Positions 9,930 to 18,959 are shown, counted from the stretch's first letter. The stretch: 35,806 nt of DNA from a bacterium OM1 bin76 (GCA_002238785.1 MPNA01000030.1:1-35806), one strand, 5' to 3'. Translations and numbers: made by a program. Notes: generated by a model not told the origin, from the letters alone.

Positions 9930-12900
9930 AACAGCCCACCCTGGTGGCCTGCTCCGAACACATCATGGTTCTCTGCGATGATCCGGCTCCAGGCATCGTT
10001 GTGTCCGAAGCGGATGGTGCGATAGCCCTCGTTCAGCATGGCTTCTTCCTGGTTCCGGTCACGGGCGGCCCGGTCGGGGTAGTCATGGTGCGGCCCGTCC
10101 ACATAAATGGCCGCGCAGGCATCGTCGTACAGATAGTCCGGTTCGGTGCGGGCATTCGGAAAGTACTTGTGGTGGCGGTCAGGCATCCGGTAGCCACCTT
10201 CTTCCAGGTGGTTAAGGAACGCCGTCTCCAGCGTCGATTCGGCATCCAGGTTCTTTGCGTGGTCGGGTTGGGACAGGTCAGCGGCAAGGAGGTCTCGGAG
10301 GAACGGCAAGATGGTTTCCCGGTCGAGCAGTTCGTGGTCGAGTTGGTTCTGGTAGGTGAGAAGGCACTCGTAGCATGCCCCTCCACATCCTTCATCACTC
10401 GTCGCTTCATCTTGGCTGTCGGGGTCTTGGTGGCAGAGACGCAAACCGGCTCGCGCTACCTCTCGCCACAGATGTGGCTCTTCGACCAGCCTGCGGAGAG
10501 CCCCGGCGCCGCCCTCGGCCGATTCGTAGAAAAGCAACAACTGCCGGTCGTCCACAGTTGGAAGCGGTTCGGTGGCCAGTTCGCTGGGTTCAAGTTGGAA
10601 CACCACCTGTATGGCGGTTTTCAAGGCGGCTTCCAGCGAGGCCATCTGCTCGACTCCCAAGGGTTTAGCAGGCCTGATCGGCAGCGCATTGCGGGCATCC
10701 CACACATAGGGCACCACTTTCTTGACCGTGGCCGAATCAATAGCAGATTGGGAGGCGTCGGCATCGCGTCCTTTCCACTCTCCCCGCTCGACATCCAAGT
10801 TGAACCCCCGGTCTCTCGGGTCCTTTCGGTTCCGCCATCCCAGGTTGACCCTCCAGATAGTGGCAGTGTCCCCATAGGACAATTCCAGCAGCGAATCGCC
10901 GGTGTCTAATGAGGCAACGGTGGCATTCGTGACCGATCGTCGCCCCACCCTTTCAGCAAACTGCACCCCCGATACAACTTCATATCCCACCCGTCGGCGC
11001 CGCTCCTCGTCGGAGGTGATCCGCTCCCGCCGGCGGGTGGAAACATTTCGCATTCGCAACAGCCCCGTCCATACCGGAGGCAGTTCCGCAGAGCACTGTT
11101 CGCACACATCTTTGTCCGGCGAGTGCATGTACCCGCAATCTCCGCACCGCTTGATCTGCTCGGTCAAACCGGCACTCCCCTGCTGGGCGGTATCTGTTTC
11201 CCTTGACAGGATCACCCGGGTGATCTGGTAGCGGGCACCCTCGTGATAAATGTAGGTCTGCGGACCGAACTCGCTGATCGCCAGGAACCTCGGGCGTTGC
11301 ACATAGTCCGCCCGATCGTCCTTACCGGGCCGTCCGGGAATGAACGCCGACAGCGGAAGGCGCGGGAAAGAATACCCTGGAAGGAACCCCTCCGAAGCGA
11401 AATACCGGTAGGTGTAGAAGTCCGACTGGCCCCGATGATCCGCCTTGGCCCGCAACACGTCCAGTTGCCGCTCCGCTTCGTTGCGGAGCCGTCTGGCCGT
11501 TTTTTGGTCCTGTGCCGACCGGTTGGGAGCAACCGCTATCCTGCTCTGTTCCTCGAACTGTGCGAGGGCAGCCATGTAAAGGGTCACCCATCGCGTCAAA
11601 GCCTTCTTGAAACGAGCCGGGATCGCCGAGAGAACATGGTCAACCCATTCCTCTGACCACCAGGTCTGTCCCCGGAGGTCGGGCTCCAAGTCCGCCAGCA
11701 CCGCCAATGCCCGGACGCGGGCCTTGGCTCGGGAGCGGGTGTCAGCCAAGGCATCCTCAACATGAGGTTTGAACTGCGGTTTGCTTCCGTTGTCGTCTCC
11801 CATGTGGAGAATGTCGCTCATCGACTGACCCAGATCCAGACCGTTTTCGGCCAGCCACAGAGCGTGAACATGGGCGCGGAGGAGATCCTCGTTGAGCAGA
11901 TCTATGCGGGGCGCCTCCACCTGACCGGAGATCATCTTCTCCGGCTCCCGAAAGAAATGCTGGTCGTGGCTGTTGCCCGACGAGCAATAAGTGAACACCA
12001 GCGCCGGTTGGCCGCCCCGCCCCGCCCGACCCGACCGCTGGGCGTAGTTAGCGGGCGTGGGAGGAACGTTCCGCATGTTCACCACATTCAGCTTGGAGAT
12101 GTCCACTCCCAGTTCCATCGTCGGCGAGCAATACAAAACGGGAAGGTCAGCTCGGCGGAACCGATCCTCACGATCCATGCGTTTCTCGTTGGAAACCTGC
12201 GCGGTGTGTTCCCGGGCCTCGATCCCCACCAGCGAGGCGCCAGCGGTCCGGTACAACTTCAAGAAATAGGTGTTGGTCGAAGTCTCCGCCGGCACCCTGG
12301 TGACCCGAAGATGATCCCGATACGGACGGGTGCCATCTCCTGCTTTCCATATCAACGCACCTGCGGGGATCTGCCACCTCTCTCGCCCGTCCTGCTTGCC
12401 GGTCACCTCCGCCAAGAGCCCGTACCGCCGCAGTCGCTCGAATATCTCCTTGATGATGTCGTCGGTTTCGGAAAGGGAGTGCTGGCCCAGCACATCAGAG
12501 CGACGGAGGAACCTTCCAAACAGACCCCGGGAACCCACCCGGTGCCATCCCTGCTTCTCCTTGCCGGTCTTAGCAAAGGTGACCACCTCAGCAGAGGATT
12601 CCAGATCATCGTCATCCCCCAGAGACCAACTGCCGACCAGCCGCTGCCCAGCTCGCAGTTTCAGCGATTCCTGCTCATAGCGGTTGAGAACCTTCACCCG
12701 CAAGGCGAGTTCGCGGCGAATCGAATCCAGCAACGCTTTGAGCACATGTTCTCGGAGTTCGGGGGCGCAGTCGGCGATCGCCGGATGGCAGTCGGCCCAC
12801 ATTTCCTGGTCGCTCGCCAACTCCGAAAGCGACTTGTATTCGATCTCCAGCAACCCGACCTGCTCCAGATTCGGCTGGGTGATACGCCAACCCCGTTTCA

Positions 12901-15046
12901 GGTCGCTGTACAACCGGTAGGCCAGCACCTCCCGCATGGTCTCGTCGGTGTTGTGTCGGGCGAAACCGCGCAGGTCGGGATCCAGCGCATAAGACTCGCG
13001 AGGCAAACCCAGCGCCTCGAACACTCTCTGAGGAAGTTCATCATGACTCAGACCATCGGGGCTGGCGCTCACGGCTCGCCACAGAGCAGACCGCAACATC
13101 GTGACTTCCACGAAGTCGTTGAAATGGCCCGCCTGGAGCGAAGCGTCCTGGCGGTTGTCGGTAAAAGACAGCATCTTGCGGGCATCGGAGTGCAACCCGG
13201 TGGTCTCCCGCAGGTACTGCACCGTGGTCAAAGACATGATCGTGGTGGCGCTGGCCCGCCCTCCGGCGCCCAAGGTGGACAAACGAGCGAAGTCGTTGCC
13301 GCGGGTGGTCGAGTGGGAAATGCCGCAGGCCAGACAGAACCGGAACGGCGCCGGTGTCCACCAACCGACCATCCCCTCCAAATCGCCCAAGTAACCGCCC
13401 GGCGCGACCCGCACCCTTCGGGGCTTCTGATCCTTGCGATAGTTGCGCAACCGGCCGTTCCGGGGATCGAACCACTCAGGCGGCAGACGCTCCGCCTCCC
13501 GGTCAGGATCCTCCGGCCAAGGATCATCCTCACTCACAAACAGGAACCCAGGAGTCAGTTGCCCGCGTTTATCGGTGTCGCCGATGTCCCTCCGTATCAG
13601 CCGAGTACCGTCACCGGTGGAATCCTGGTGAGCCATGTAATAGTCCTGCCCGCACTCCCGACAGAAAACCAACGGCAACAACACCCGGTTCTGCTCGCTA
13701 CCTGGAACGAACCGCTCACCGGACAGAGACAGGTAACGCTCCGCCGGAGGCTCAGGCGAGGCGTACACGGTGTCGCCCCGGCTGATGAACTGATGCAAGC
13801 GGAACGGAAAGAGCGGATTGCGACCATCCTCTCCCATGACACTGTTGCCAGCCAGGAGATATTCGCGTATAGCCCTCTCACACGCCCCTTCACCAAGCCC
13901 GGTCGTCGTGGAAAGCAGCTCGGCTGCGCCGTCTCTTCCCCTGACCGGCATCGGCACGGCCCTGACCAGACGATCATCCTCGTGCCGTATCCCGAACTTC
14001 GACTCGATCCAACATGACAACGGATCGGCCACAAACCCCGCCAGAGTCGCCGGTGGCCGGGCTTGTCTCGCAGCCTCAGTCAACTCCGCCACGAAACTCG
14101 GACCAGTCATGTCACGCTCGGGAGTGACCCTCCGCAGAGTCTCCCCAATAATGTCGGAAGCCTGTACCGCAGCGCCGAACAGGCTGGAACTCACCTCGGC
14201 CAGACGCTCCTTGCGAGACTCGTAATCACCCTCGGTGGACAGCGTCGCCGAGGTCCCCACACACCGAATCTTCGACGAGCCGGACGCTTCCCGCAGGCGG
14301 CGCACCAGTAGAGCAACATCGGCGCCTTCCCGACCCCGATAGCTATGCAACTCGTCCAGCACCAAGAACCGCAGGTTCCCGAAACCCCGCACCAGACGAC
14401 GGTCTATGTACCGGGTCAAAATCAACTCCAGCATCGCATAGTTGGTGAGAAGAATGTCCGGGGGGTTCTTCTGGATTTCCTTCCTGGCCTCTGGATCATC
14501 CTGGCCGGTGTAGCGGGCAAATGTCACCGGAGGCTGCTTCCAAGGACCGTATCGGAGGAACTTCTCCAATTCCTCCCGCTGGCTGTTCACCAAAGCGTTC
14601 ATCGGATAAACGATGATCGCCTGCACCCCGCTTCCCGACCCCACCTTCAGCACATGATCAACAATCGGGATGATGTACGCCAGGCTCTTCCCGGATCCCG
14701 TGCCAGTAGTCAGCACATAGTTCCGGTCAGCGGTGGCGACCCGAATCGCATGCTCCTGATGGAGATAGAGCGGCAACTTGCGGCCAACTGCGTCGGTTTC
14801 GTCTTTGTCCAGACGGAAAATGGGTTCGGTGCGGGGATGCAACACGCCCTCTTTGGCCAGTTCGCCAACGGTGTTGCCCGGCTCGAACGACGGGTTCAAC
14901 CCCACACTGGGATGAGGCCACAGTTTTCCAGCACCAAGGGCGTCGTGTACCTTGTCCCGGACCCGGTCATCTCGGAACCGCATGAAACTCGTGGCGTACT
15001 CCTCGTAAGCCCCCACCAGGTCATCACGGAGGCCAAACACATCCAT
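9926..15046 (-). CDS. DEAD/DEAH helicase with DUF1998 and C-terminal nuclease-like module (1706 aa)
   Basis: A very large superfamily 2 helicase and first gene of the operon. A Q-motif-like segment (LYLHQEHAI) lies at residues 93-101, Walker A TGTGSGKS at 114-121, motif Ia YPMNALVNSQ at 147-156, DELH at 231-234 and GTSATLS at 264-270. Motif VI is YAQRSGRAGRGGQPALVF. Near the C-terminus a four-cysteine knuckle (CGDCG…CEQCS) precedes the DUF1998 region (FYESAEGGAGALRRL, then cysteines in GCGGACYECLLTYQNQ). The last ~105 residues hold TEPDYLYDDACAAIYVDG, HH and RDRNQEE, then GYRTIRF, a DUF559/Vsr-like restriction-fold pattern (D1637, D1650). DUF1998 is the DrmB hallmark and also occurs in DruE of Druantia; here helicase and DUF1998 are one chain. 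Start ATG 15046 has GGAG 8 nt upstream. Family membership is clear; the exact system name is inference. Confidence 0.82.
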   Translation of the reverse strand: MDVFGLRDDLVGAYEEYATSFMRFRDDRVRDKVHDALGAGKLWPHPSVGLNPSFEPGNTVGELAKEGVLHPRTEPIFRLDKDETDAVGRKLPLYLHQEHAIRVATADRNYVLTTGTGSGKSLAYIIPIVDHVLKVGSGSGVQAIIVYPMNALVNSQREELEKFLRYGPWKQPPVTFARYTGQDDPEARKEIQKNPPDILLTNYAMLELILTRYIDRRLVRGFGNLRFLVLDELHSYRGREGADVALLVRRLREASGSSKIRCVGTSATLSTEGDYESRKERLAEVSSSLFGAAVQASDIIGETLRRVTPERDMTGPSFVAELTEAARQARPPATLAGFVADPLSCWIESKFGIRHEDDRLVRAVPMPVRGRDGAAELLSTTTGLGEGACERAIREYLLAGNSVMGEDGRNPLFPFRLHQFISRGDTVYASPEPPAERYLSLSGERFVPGSEQNRVLLPLVFCRECGQDYYMAHQDSTGDGTRLIRRDIGDTDKRGQLTPGFLFVSEDDPWPEDPDREAERLPPEWFDPRNGRLRNYRKDQKPRRVRVAPGGYLGDLEGMVGWWTPAPFRFCLACGISHSTTRGNDFARLSTLGAGGRASATTIMSLTTVQYLRETTGLHSDARKMLSFTDNRQDASLQAGHFNDFVEVTMLRSALWRAVSASPDGLSHDELPQRVFEALGLPRESYALDPDLRGFARHNTDETMREVLAYRLYSDLKRGWRITQPNLEQVGLLEIEYKSLSELASDQEMWADCHPAIADCAPELREHVLKALLDSIRRELALRVKVLNRYEQESLKLRAGQRLVGSWSLGDDDDLESSAEVVTFAKTGKEKQGWHRVGSRGLFGRFLRRSDVLGQHSLSETDDIIKEIFERLRRYGLLAEVTGKQDGRERWQIPAGALIWKAGDGTRPYRDHLRVTRVPAETSTNTYFLKLYRTAGASLVGIEAREHTAQVSNEKRMDREDRFRRADLPVLYCSPTMELGVDISKLNVVNMRNVPPTPANYAQRSGRAGRGGQPALVFTYCSSGNSHDQHFFREPEKMISGQVEAPRIDLLNEDLLRAHVHALWLAENGLDLGQSMSDILHMGDDNGSKPQFKPHVEDALADTRSRAKARVRALAVLADLEPDLRGQTWWSEEWVDHVLSAIPARFKKALTRWVTLYMAALAQFEEQSRIAVAPNRSAQDQKTARRLRNEAERQLDVLRAKADHRGQSDFYTYRYFASEGFLPGYSFPRLPLSAFIPGRPGKDDRADYVQRPRFLAISEFGPQTYIYHEGARYQITRVILSRETDTAQQGSAGLTEQIKRCGDCGYMHSPDKDVCEQCSAELPPVWTGLLRMRNVSTRRRERITSDEERRRRVGYEVVSGVQFAERVGRRSVTNATVASLDTGDSLLELSYGDTATIWRVNLGWRNRKDPRDRGFNLDVERGEWKGRDADASQSAIDSATVKKVVPYVWDARNALPIRPAKPLGVEQMASLEAALKTAIQVVFQLEPSELATEPLPTVDDRQLLLFYESAEGGAGALRRLVEEPHLWREVARAGLRLCHQDPDSQDEATSDEGCGGACYECLLTYQNQLDHELLDRETILPFLRDLLAADLSQPDHAKNLDAESTLETAFLNHLEEGGYRMPDRHHKYFPNARTEPDYLYDDACAAIYVDGPHHDYPDRAARDRNQEEAMLNEGYRTIRFGHNDAWSRIIAENHDVFGAGHQGGLL

Positions 15047-15066
15047 CAGAAACGCTCCAACGGGAG

Positions 15067-15106
15067 TAATGGGATCACTGCTCCGAGGCGTTCGGAGTTC
15101 CCATTA
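15067..15106. promoter_or_regulatory. two-tier inverted repeat upstream of the helicase operon
   Basis: TAATGGG (15067-15073) pairs with CCCATTA (15100-15106), and inside it CTCCGA (15081-15086) pairs with TCGGAG (15092-15097). The structure ends 20 nt before the helicase ATG, in the expected leader or promoter. It could be an operator for a repressor or an mRNA leader hairpin. No adjacent regulator gene was found, so the role is undecided. Confidence 0.45.
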
Positions 15107-15411
15107 ACAGCCATTGGCTCCTGTGGTCCGGAGGTGCCTGAGAAAGCATCCGCAGACCATCATGCGTTTCTCCAGAGGCCGATCGTCCACAACCGGATAC
15201 ATTACACCCCGGCGCGTGACCCCCCTAACGGAATGCTGTCGCAGAACTTCCGATGGGCCCGGTCAAATGTGGAGACCCCTCCGTGAAATACGGAGTCGCG
15301 GGTCACGGGCAGTGGACAACACCCCACGTATGTCACATGTCGCTTTTAGGGTTGTTGCCACCTGATCGAGGTTGACTGCGGAGCCTTGGACGACAGAAGG
15401 GAGCAACTGCG

Positions 15412-15651
15412 GTGTATTCATGGGTCTTGGCCTTGGCGGGGATGGACTGCGACGGCGATGGTATCCCGACTGCTGACGCGGGGCTTGATAGTGCCTCGCA
15501 TGCTGCGACATGCGCACAAGAGATGGTCGGCGCTGTTTTCAATGCGACAATTCCGTTTTTATTCGCAGATTGGTGGAGGCCACCTTTGATCGCCAGCGCC
15601 CTTTACATTGGAATTTGGAGGCTCGTCCGCCTGGGTAGGCGTTATCTCTAA
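15412..15651 (+). CDS. possible small protein with one hydrophobic stretch
   Basis: A 79-codon frame from GTG in the 700-bp gap between the helicase operon and the next gene. It has MDCDGDGIPTADAGLDSA near the N-terminus and a hydrophobic C-terminal half (PPLIASALYIGIWRLVRLGRRYL). The DCDGDGIPTADAG run superficially resembles a calcium-binding DxDxDG loop, but it is too short to assign. No good ribosome-binding site and no family recognised. It may be a chance ORF; the rest of the gap holds nothing I can identify. Confidence 0.2.
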   Translation: MYSWVLALAGMDCDGDGIPTADAGLDSASHAATCAQEMVGAVFNATIPFLFADWWRPPLIASALYIGIWRLVRLGRRYL

Positions 15652-15746
15652 TGCTGTCTGCGTTGGGCGGGAAAGAGCAAAGGGCATGAATTAGAGGCTC
15701 CATGGAGTGACACTTCCCCGGTCATGTCACCGAGACTGGCAACAGG

Positions 15747-16739
15747 TTAGTTCACCTCGGCTGCCAGTCCTTTCAGTTCTGGCGTGGTCGGCACAAGGAG
15801 GGTTTCTTGCGCCGGTTTGCCCAGGGTGCTGACAGTGAACCGGTACTCCCGCTGATGCGTGTAGTCAAGGCTCTTGACGAACGGGATCGCCGCCGCTCGA
15901 TGGAGCAAGGGCACCGCGTCAACCAGGGGTCCAGCATTATCGGTGTACACCACCGGACCATGCGTCACCCGCACCAACCCCTTGAGCGGTGTCTTCGCCA
16001 GCATCACATCGTGCTGCTTTTGATCGAACCATTCATCAAATGACGCGCTCGGACTTGGTGACATCCGAGCGAGTGCGCTCCCTAGTTCCCGAGCAACCAT
16101 CGCGGGTTTGCCGAGCCCTGTCGTGCAATCAGCCTCGAACTCTTGCTCAAGTGCAAAACGTTCACGCCGCGACCTCGGAGGAAGCGATGTGCAGTAGAGC
16201 CATACGCTGTCCGGTTGGTATGTCACCGAACCTGAAGTCACAGCGTCCCACCAGAAGCTACCAAAGGCTTCGGGATTCCACTTCTTGAAGTAGCTGCCAA
16301 GCGACTCCCTGTAGACACCCTCGTCGGCATCGCCTATTCCGACTCCACCACCTTCGTAGGTGCGGTAGTGCTCTGCGGTTGCAACTTTCAACACATCCGA
16401 TCGGACAAGCCCATATGCCCGTTTGGAGAACTTGACAACCGAGCCGGTTGCCTCCCAAGCCCGCCTGGGATCGAGCCCGATCCTGCGGACAAGTACCAGA
16501 TAAGGGCGGGGCTTCGCTTCAAAGAAGATGGACTCCAAGCGAAATTGGTTGCAATCGGTACGCTCCCGCATTTCATCGGTGATAGAGCCTTCGGCTCGCG
16601 ACCCATGAGCCTCGAGAAGTGACCACACACCGTTCGTGCCAAGCGACACTGGTATCTCGGTACTCATGGGCGAACACTCACTGTACGGCGGGAATGGCGA
16701 TGTTGCGATATGGTTTCTCGCTTCGCTTCTGTTTGTCAC
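15747..16739 (-). CDS. unrecognised protein, divergent from the CBASS locus
   Basis: Not a family I recognise. The protein has regular codon use and no signal peptide or membrane segment. Translation more likely starts at the Met at 16667 (MSTEIPVSLG, 306 residues) than at 16739, because the extra N-terminus is low quality. Visible points are FFEAKPRPYLVLVRRIGLDP, an aromatic segment (YFKKWNPEAFGSFWWDAV), and a C-terminus with HQREYRFTVSTLGKP. The last is faintly like the EYR motif near the end of DUF2971 proteins, a resemblance too weak to name. It is transcribed away from the CBASS genes, with about 320 bp between them containing one of the repeats that flank CBASS. It could be another defence gene of the island or unrelated cargo. 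Confidence 0.6.
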   Translation of the reverse strand: MTNRSEARNHIATSPFPPYSECSPMSTEIPVSLGTNGVWSLLEAHGSRAEGSITDEMRERTDCNQFRLESIFFEAKPRPYLVLVRRIGLDPRRAWEATGSVVKFSKRAYGLVRSDVLKVATAEHYRTYEGGGVGIGDADEGVYRESLGSYFKKWNPEAFGSFWWDAVTSGSVTYQPDSVWLYCTSLPPRSRRERFALEQEFEADCTTGLGKPAMVARELGSALARMSPSPSASFDEWFDQKQHDVMLAKTPLKGLVRVTHGPVVYTDNAGPLVDAVPLLHRAAAIPFVKSLDYTHQREYRFTVSTLGKPAQETLLVPTTPELKGLAAEVN

Positions 16740-16820
16740 CAGATCAGGCCCCCTACTTGTGTCGCCAACAGGTCCTATGATGCTCCCTGTGCAGGAGGAC
16801 TGATAAGGCTAAGTCAAGGC

Positions 16821-16883
16821 TTCCAAATGTGGGCCCGTTTCGAAACACCTTGCTAAGGTGCAGGCCAGAGATGGCGACTAACG
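16821..16883 (+). repeat. diverged direct repeat, left of CBASS
   Basis: TTCCAAATGTGG…TCGAAAC…CTAAGGTGCAGGCCAG…CTAACG matches 18894-18953 on the same strand in blocks (AAATGTGG, TCGAAAC, TAAGG-GCAGG-CAG, CTAACG). The pair brackets the two CBASS genes. The right copy adjoins an IS110 transposase remnant, so both are probably old IS-end sequences. The remainder of 16740-17062 shows no gene. Confidence 0.5.
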
Positions 16884-17062
16884 ATCCGGTACCTGGGAAG
16901 CGTGATCACCAAAGCTCCCATCCGCCGCGCCTACTCCAGTGAAAAGGCCATGACCGTGGAAACCCGACAACGACAAGCAACCTTCCTGGGCGTACCCACA
17001 TGGTGGGGATGAGCATCTGTTGCCAACCTGACCCCTCGTTGGCCCCCCGAGGCGGCTAAATC

Positions 17063-17947
17063 TTGGGGGTTCGGAAGAGCCAGCCCTCATTGGGCGACAT
17101 CAGAGAAGCCCAACGCACAGAGCCCAACCTTCGCCGACAGCTAGCAGCGCGAGCCTTCTACCGGGATGCCAAGCGACTCCAAGCATTCGGGGGATCGGTT
17201 GCGTTGATTCTCGCCCTTGTAGCTCCACTGATACGGTATTGGGACCCTGATGCTGGCCCCGTTCTCGGGGCGGTTGCTGGTCTGTGGATCTTCCTCGCCC
17301 GTCTCGTGGTTCGCCCACTTCGCGACCGCCGCCGACAGATGGGTGCTTTTACCCAGGAACGATTCGATGTTGAAGTGCTCGGACTCACACCGAATCTGTC
17401 GCTTCGCCAAATTGTTTCTGAGGAAGAGATCCGTCGAGCCAGCGGTGATGCTGCCAACTTTGCCAATGCCCCCGCCTGGTACCCGACCGATGCTGATGCC
17501 GTATGGCCAGAAAGCGTTCTCATCTGTCAACGCTCGAATGCCGTCTGGGCACGCCGCCAGCATCGCAGTTACGGACTGATCCTTGCTGCTATGGCGGGGA
17601 CCTGGTTTCTGGTTGGGGTAGTGGTGGGGATCGCATCCGACGCCAGCCTGGCAACATATCTTGCGGCACTTGCGCTACCATCTCTGCCGGCACTACTCGA
17701 TGCCTCAGAACTCGCCCGCGAACACCTGAAGGCAGCTACGCGGCGTCGTGAAACCGAGCAAAGGATCAGTGACCTGATGGACGCAGGAACGGCTACCGAG
17801 ACCGATCTGCGGGACATCCAGGACCATTTATTCTCGCTTAGGCGCGGAGCCGCACTGGTTCCCGAGTGGTACTACAAGTTGGTGGCCGGGCGCTTCGAGA
17901 ACGATATGGGCTATGCAGCGAAGCAGATCGCCGAGAAGGATAACTAA
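17063..17947 (+). CDS. S-4TM family pore-forming effector of CBASS
   Basis: Predicted membrane effector that opens or disrupts the inner membrane after binding a cyclic nucleotide made by the neighbouring enzyme. Hydrophobic spans sit at residues 42-60 and 64-83, then 170-192 and 196-213, giving the 2+2 arrangement of S-4TM proteins. The soluble region between the pairs holds EERFDVEVLGL-type and WYPTDADAVWPE segments. NLRRQLAARAFYRDAKRLQ at the N-terminus resembles family members. Translation starts at TTG 17063, or possibly the in-frame TTG at 17090. The stop is 2 nt before the CD-NTase ATG, so the pair is one transcript. Effector-plus-cyclase without cap, TRIP13 or E1/E2 genes is the minimal (type I) CBASS layout. 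Assignment rests on topology, size and neighbour. Confidence 0.85.
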   Translation: MGVRKSQPSLGDIREAQRTEPNLRRQLAARAFYRDAKRLQAFGGSVALILALVAPLIRYWDPDAGPVLGAVAGLWIFLARLVVRPLRDRRRQMGAFTQERFDVEVLGLTPNLSLRQIVSEEEIRRASGDAANFANAPAWYPTDADAVWPESVLICQRSNAVWARRQHRSYGLILAAMAGTWFLVGVVVGIASDASLATYLAALALPSLPALLDASELAREHLKAATRRRETEQRISDLMDAGTATETDLRDIQDHLFSLRRGAALVPEWYYKLVAGRFENDMGYAAKQIAEKDN

Positions 17948-17949
17948 AC

Positions 17950-18825
17950 ATGGCTAATACAACCGCTAAAGCCTTCGATCAGTTCGAGGGGAAAATCCGC
18001 CTGACCACAGCCCAGCGGGACAAGGTCACTTCACGGGTAAGGGGAGTTCGGGAGTTTCTGAGTAAATCGTTCCCAGACTCATATGACATCCCCCTGCGGA
18101 AGGCCACCTTGATGGGTTCTGCCGCGAGGGGAACCATCATCCGACCGCTGGATGACATTGACGTACTCGCCACCTTCTACAACAAGAACGACGTATTCGA
18201 GAAGTACCGCAACGACTCCCAGTCCTTCATATACAGGCTCCGAGAGCGGATTAACGCAGAAACCGCGGTTCAGCAGGTGGGCACTCGCGGGCAGGCAGTG
18301 CGTCTCTTCTACAAAGACGGCCTCCATGTTGACATAGCCCCCGTCTTCGCCTGGAATAGCGGCGGCTACGCGTTGCCATCCGGCACCGGCAAGTGGATCA
18401 CCACGGATCCGCCAGCACAAGAAAAGTGGGTCAAGGAACGGGAATCAACCCTGAACAGGCAATTCCAAAGGACTGTTCGGCTTCTGAAGCGATGGAACTC
18501 TGTACACAGTTCTCGGCTCGGATCGTGGCACCTTGAGGTCATGGTGGGACGCATCTTCACCTCGATAAGCAGCAATCATCGGGAAGTGCTAATGAGGTTT
18601 TTCGAATGGGCTCCGGGCCACCTGAATGTCCAAGATCCCGACGGCCACGGCGGAGACCTTGGGGCAAGCCTCACAGGGACGCAGCAGTCCAACATCAAAA
18701 ACTCGTTCAACTCAAGCCACACAAGGGCGACAAAGGCTGTCAACGCAGAAACAAAAGGAAACCACGCCGAGGCCATCAGGCTCTGGAAGATCATCCTAGG
18801 TAGCGAATTTCCGAGTCATAGCTGA
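17950..18825 (+). CDS. CBASS CD-NTase (SMODS nucleotidyltransferase)
   Basis: Cyclic oligonucleotide synthase that on phage infection should make the signal for the S-4TM effector. The polymerase-beta signature is intact: GSAARGT with GS at residues 56-57, DDIDVL with D69 and D71, and the third carboxylate in HVDIAPVF (D128). The C-terminal half (TVRLLKRWN…SWHLEVMVG) is the OAS-like helical domain. Length (291 aa) is ordinary for the family. ATG 17950 follows an AGAAGGAT ribosome-binding site inside the end of the effector gene. The clade, and so the nucleotide product, cannot be read from sequence alone. No accessory CBASS gene is found on either side. Confidence 0.92.
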   Translation: MANTTAKAFDQFEGKIRLTTAQRDKVTSRVRGVREFLSKSFPDSYDIPLRKATLMGSAARGTIIRPLDDIDVLATFYNKNDVFEKYRNDSQSFIYRLRERINAETAVQQVGTRGQAVRLFYKDGLHVDIAPVFAWNSGGYALPSGTGKWITTDPPAQEKWVKERESTLNRQFQRTVRLLKRWNSVHSSRLGSWHLEVMVGRIFTSISSNHREVLMRFFEWAPGHLNVQDPDGHGGDLGASLTGTQQSNIKNSFNSSHTRATKAVNAETKGNHAEAIRLWKIILGSEFPSHS

Positions 18826-18867
18826 TAGAAAGGCCTTGAAGGACATCCCATAGAAGGGTTCGCGGGG

Positions 18868-18953
18868 TTCCCAAATGTGGAGCACTACCCCTTTGAAATG
18901 TGGAGCCCCCTCGAAACCCTCAGTTAAGGCGCAGGTCAGGGGTGGTCGCTAAC
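18868..18953 (+). repeat. diverged direct repeat, right of CBASS
   Basis: Contains AAATGTGG twice (about 18873 and 18896). The second copy runs on through CCCCCTCGAAAC, TTAAGGCGCAGGTCAG and CGCTAACG, aligning with 16821-16883. It starts 43 nt after the CD-NTase stop and leads directly into an IS110 remnant. Confidence 0.5.
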
Positions 18954-18959
18954 GGACCA

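Noticed and set aside
11762-14017. A 751-codon plus-strand open frame opposite the large helicase
   Set aside because: It lies wholly antisense to the helicase coding region, has a composition typical of the reverse frame of a high-GC gene, and matches no family.
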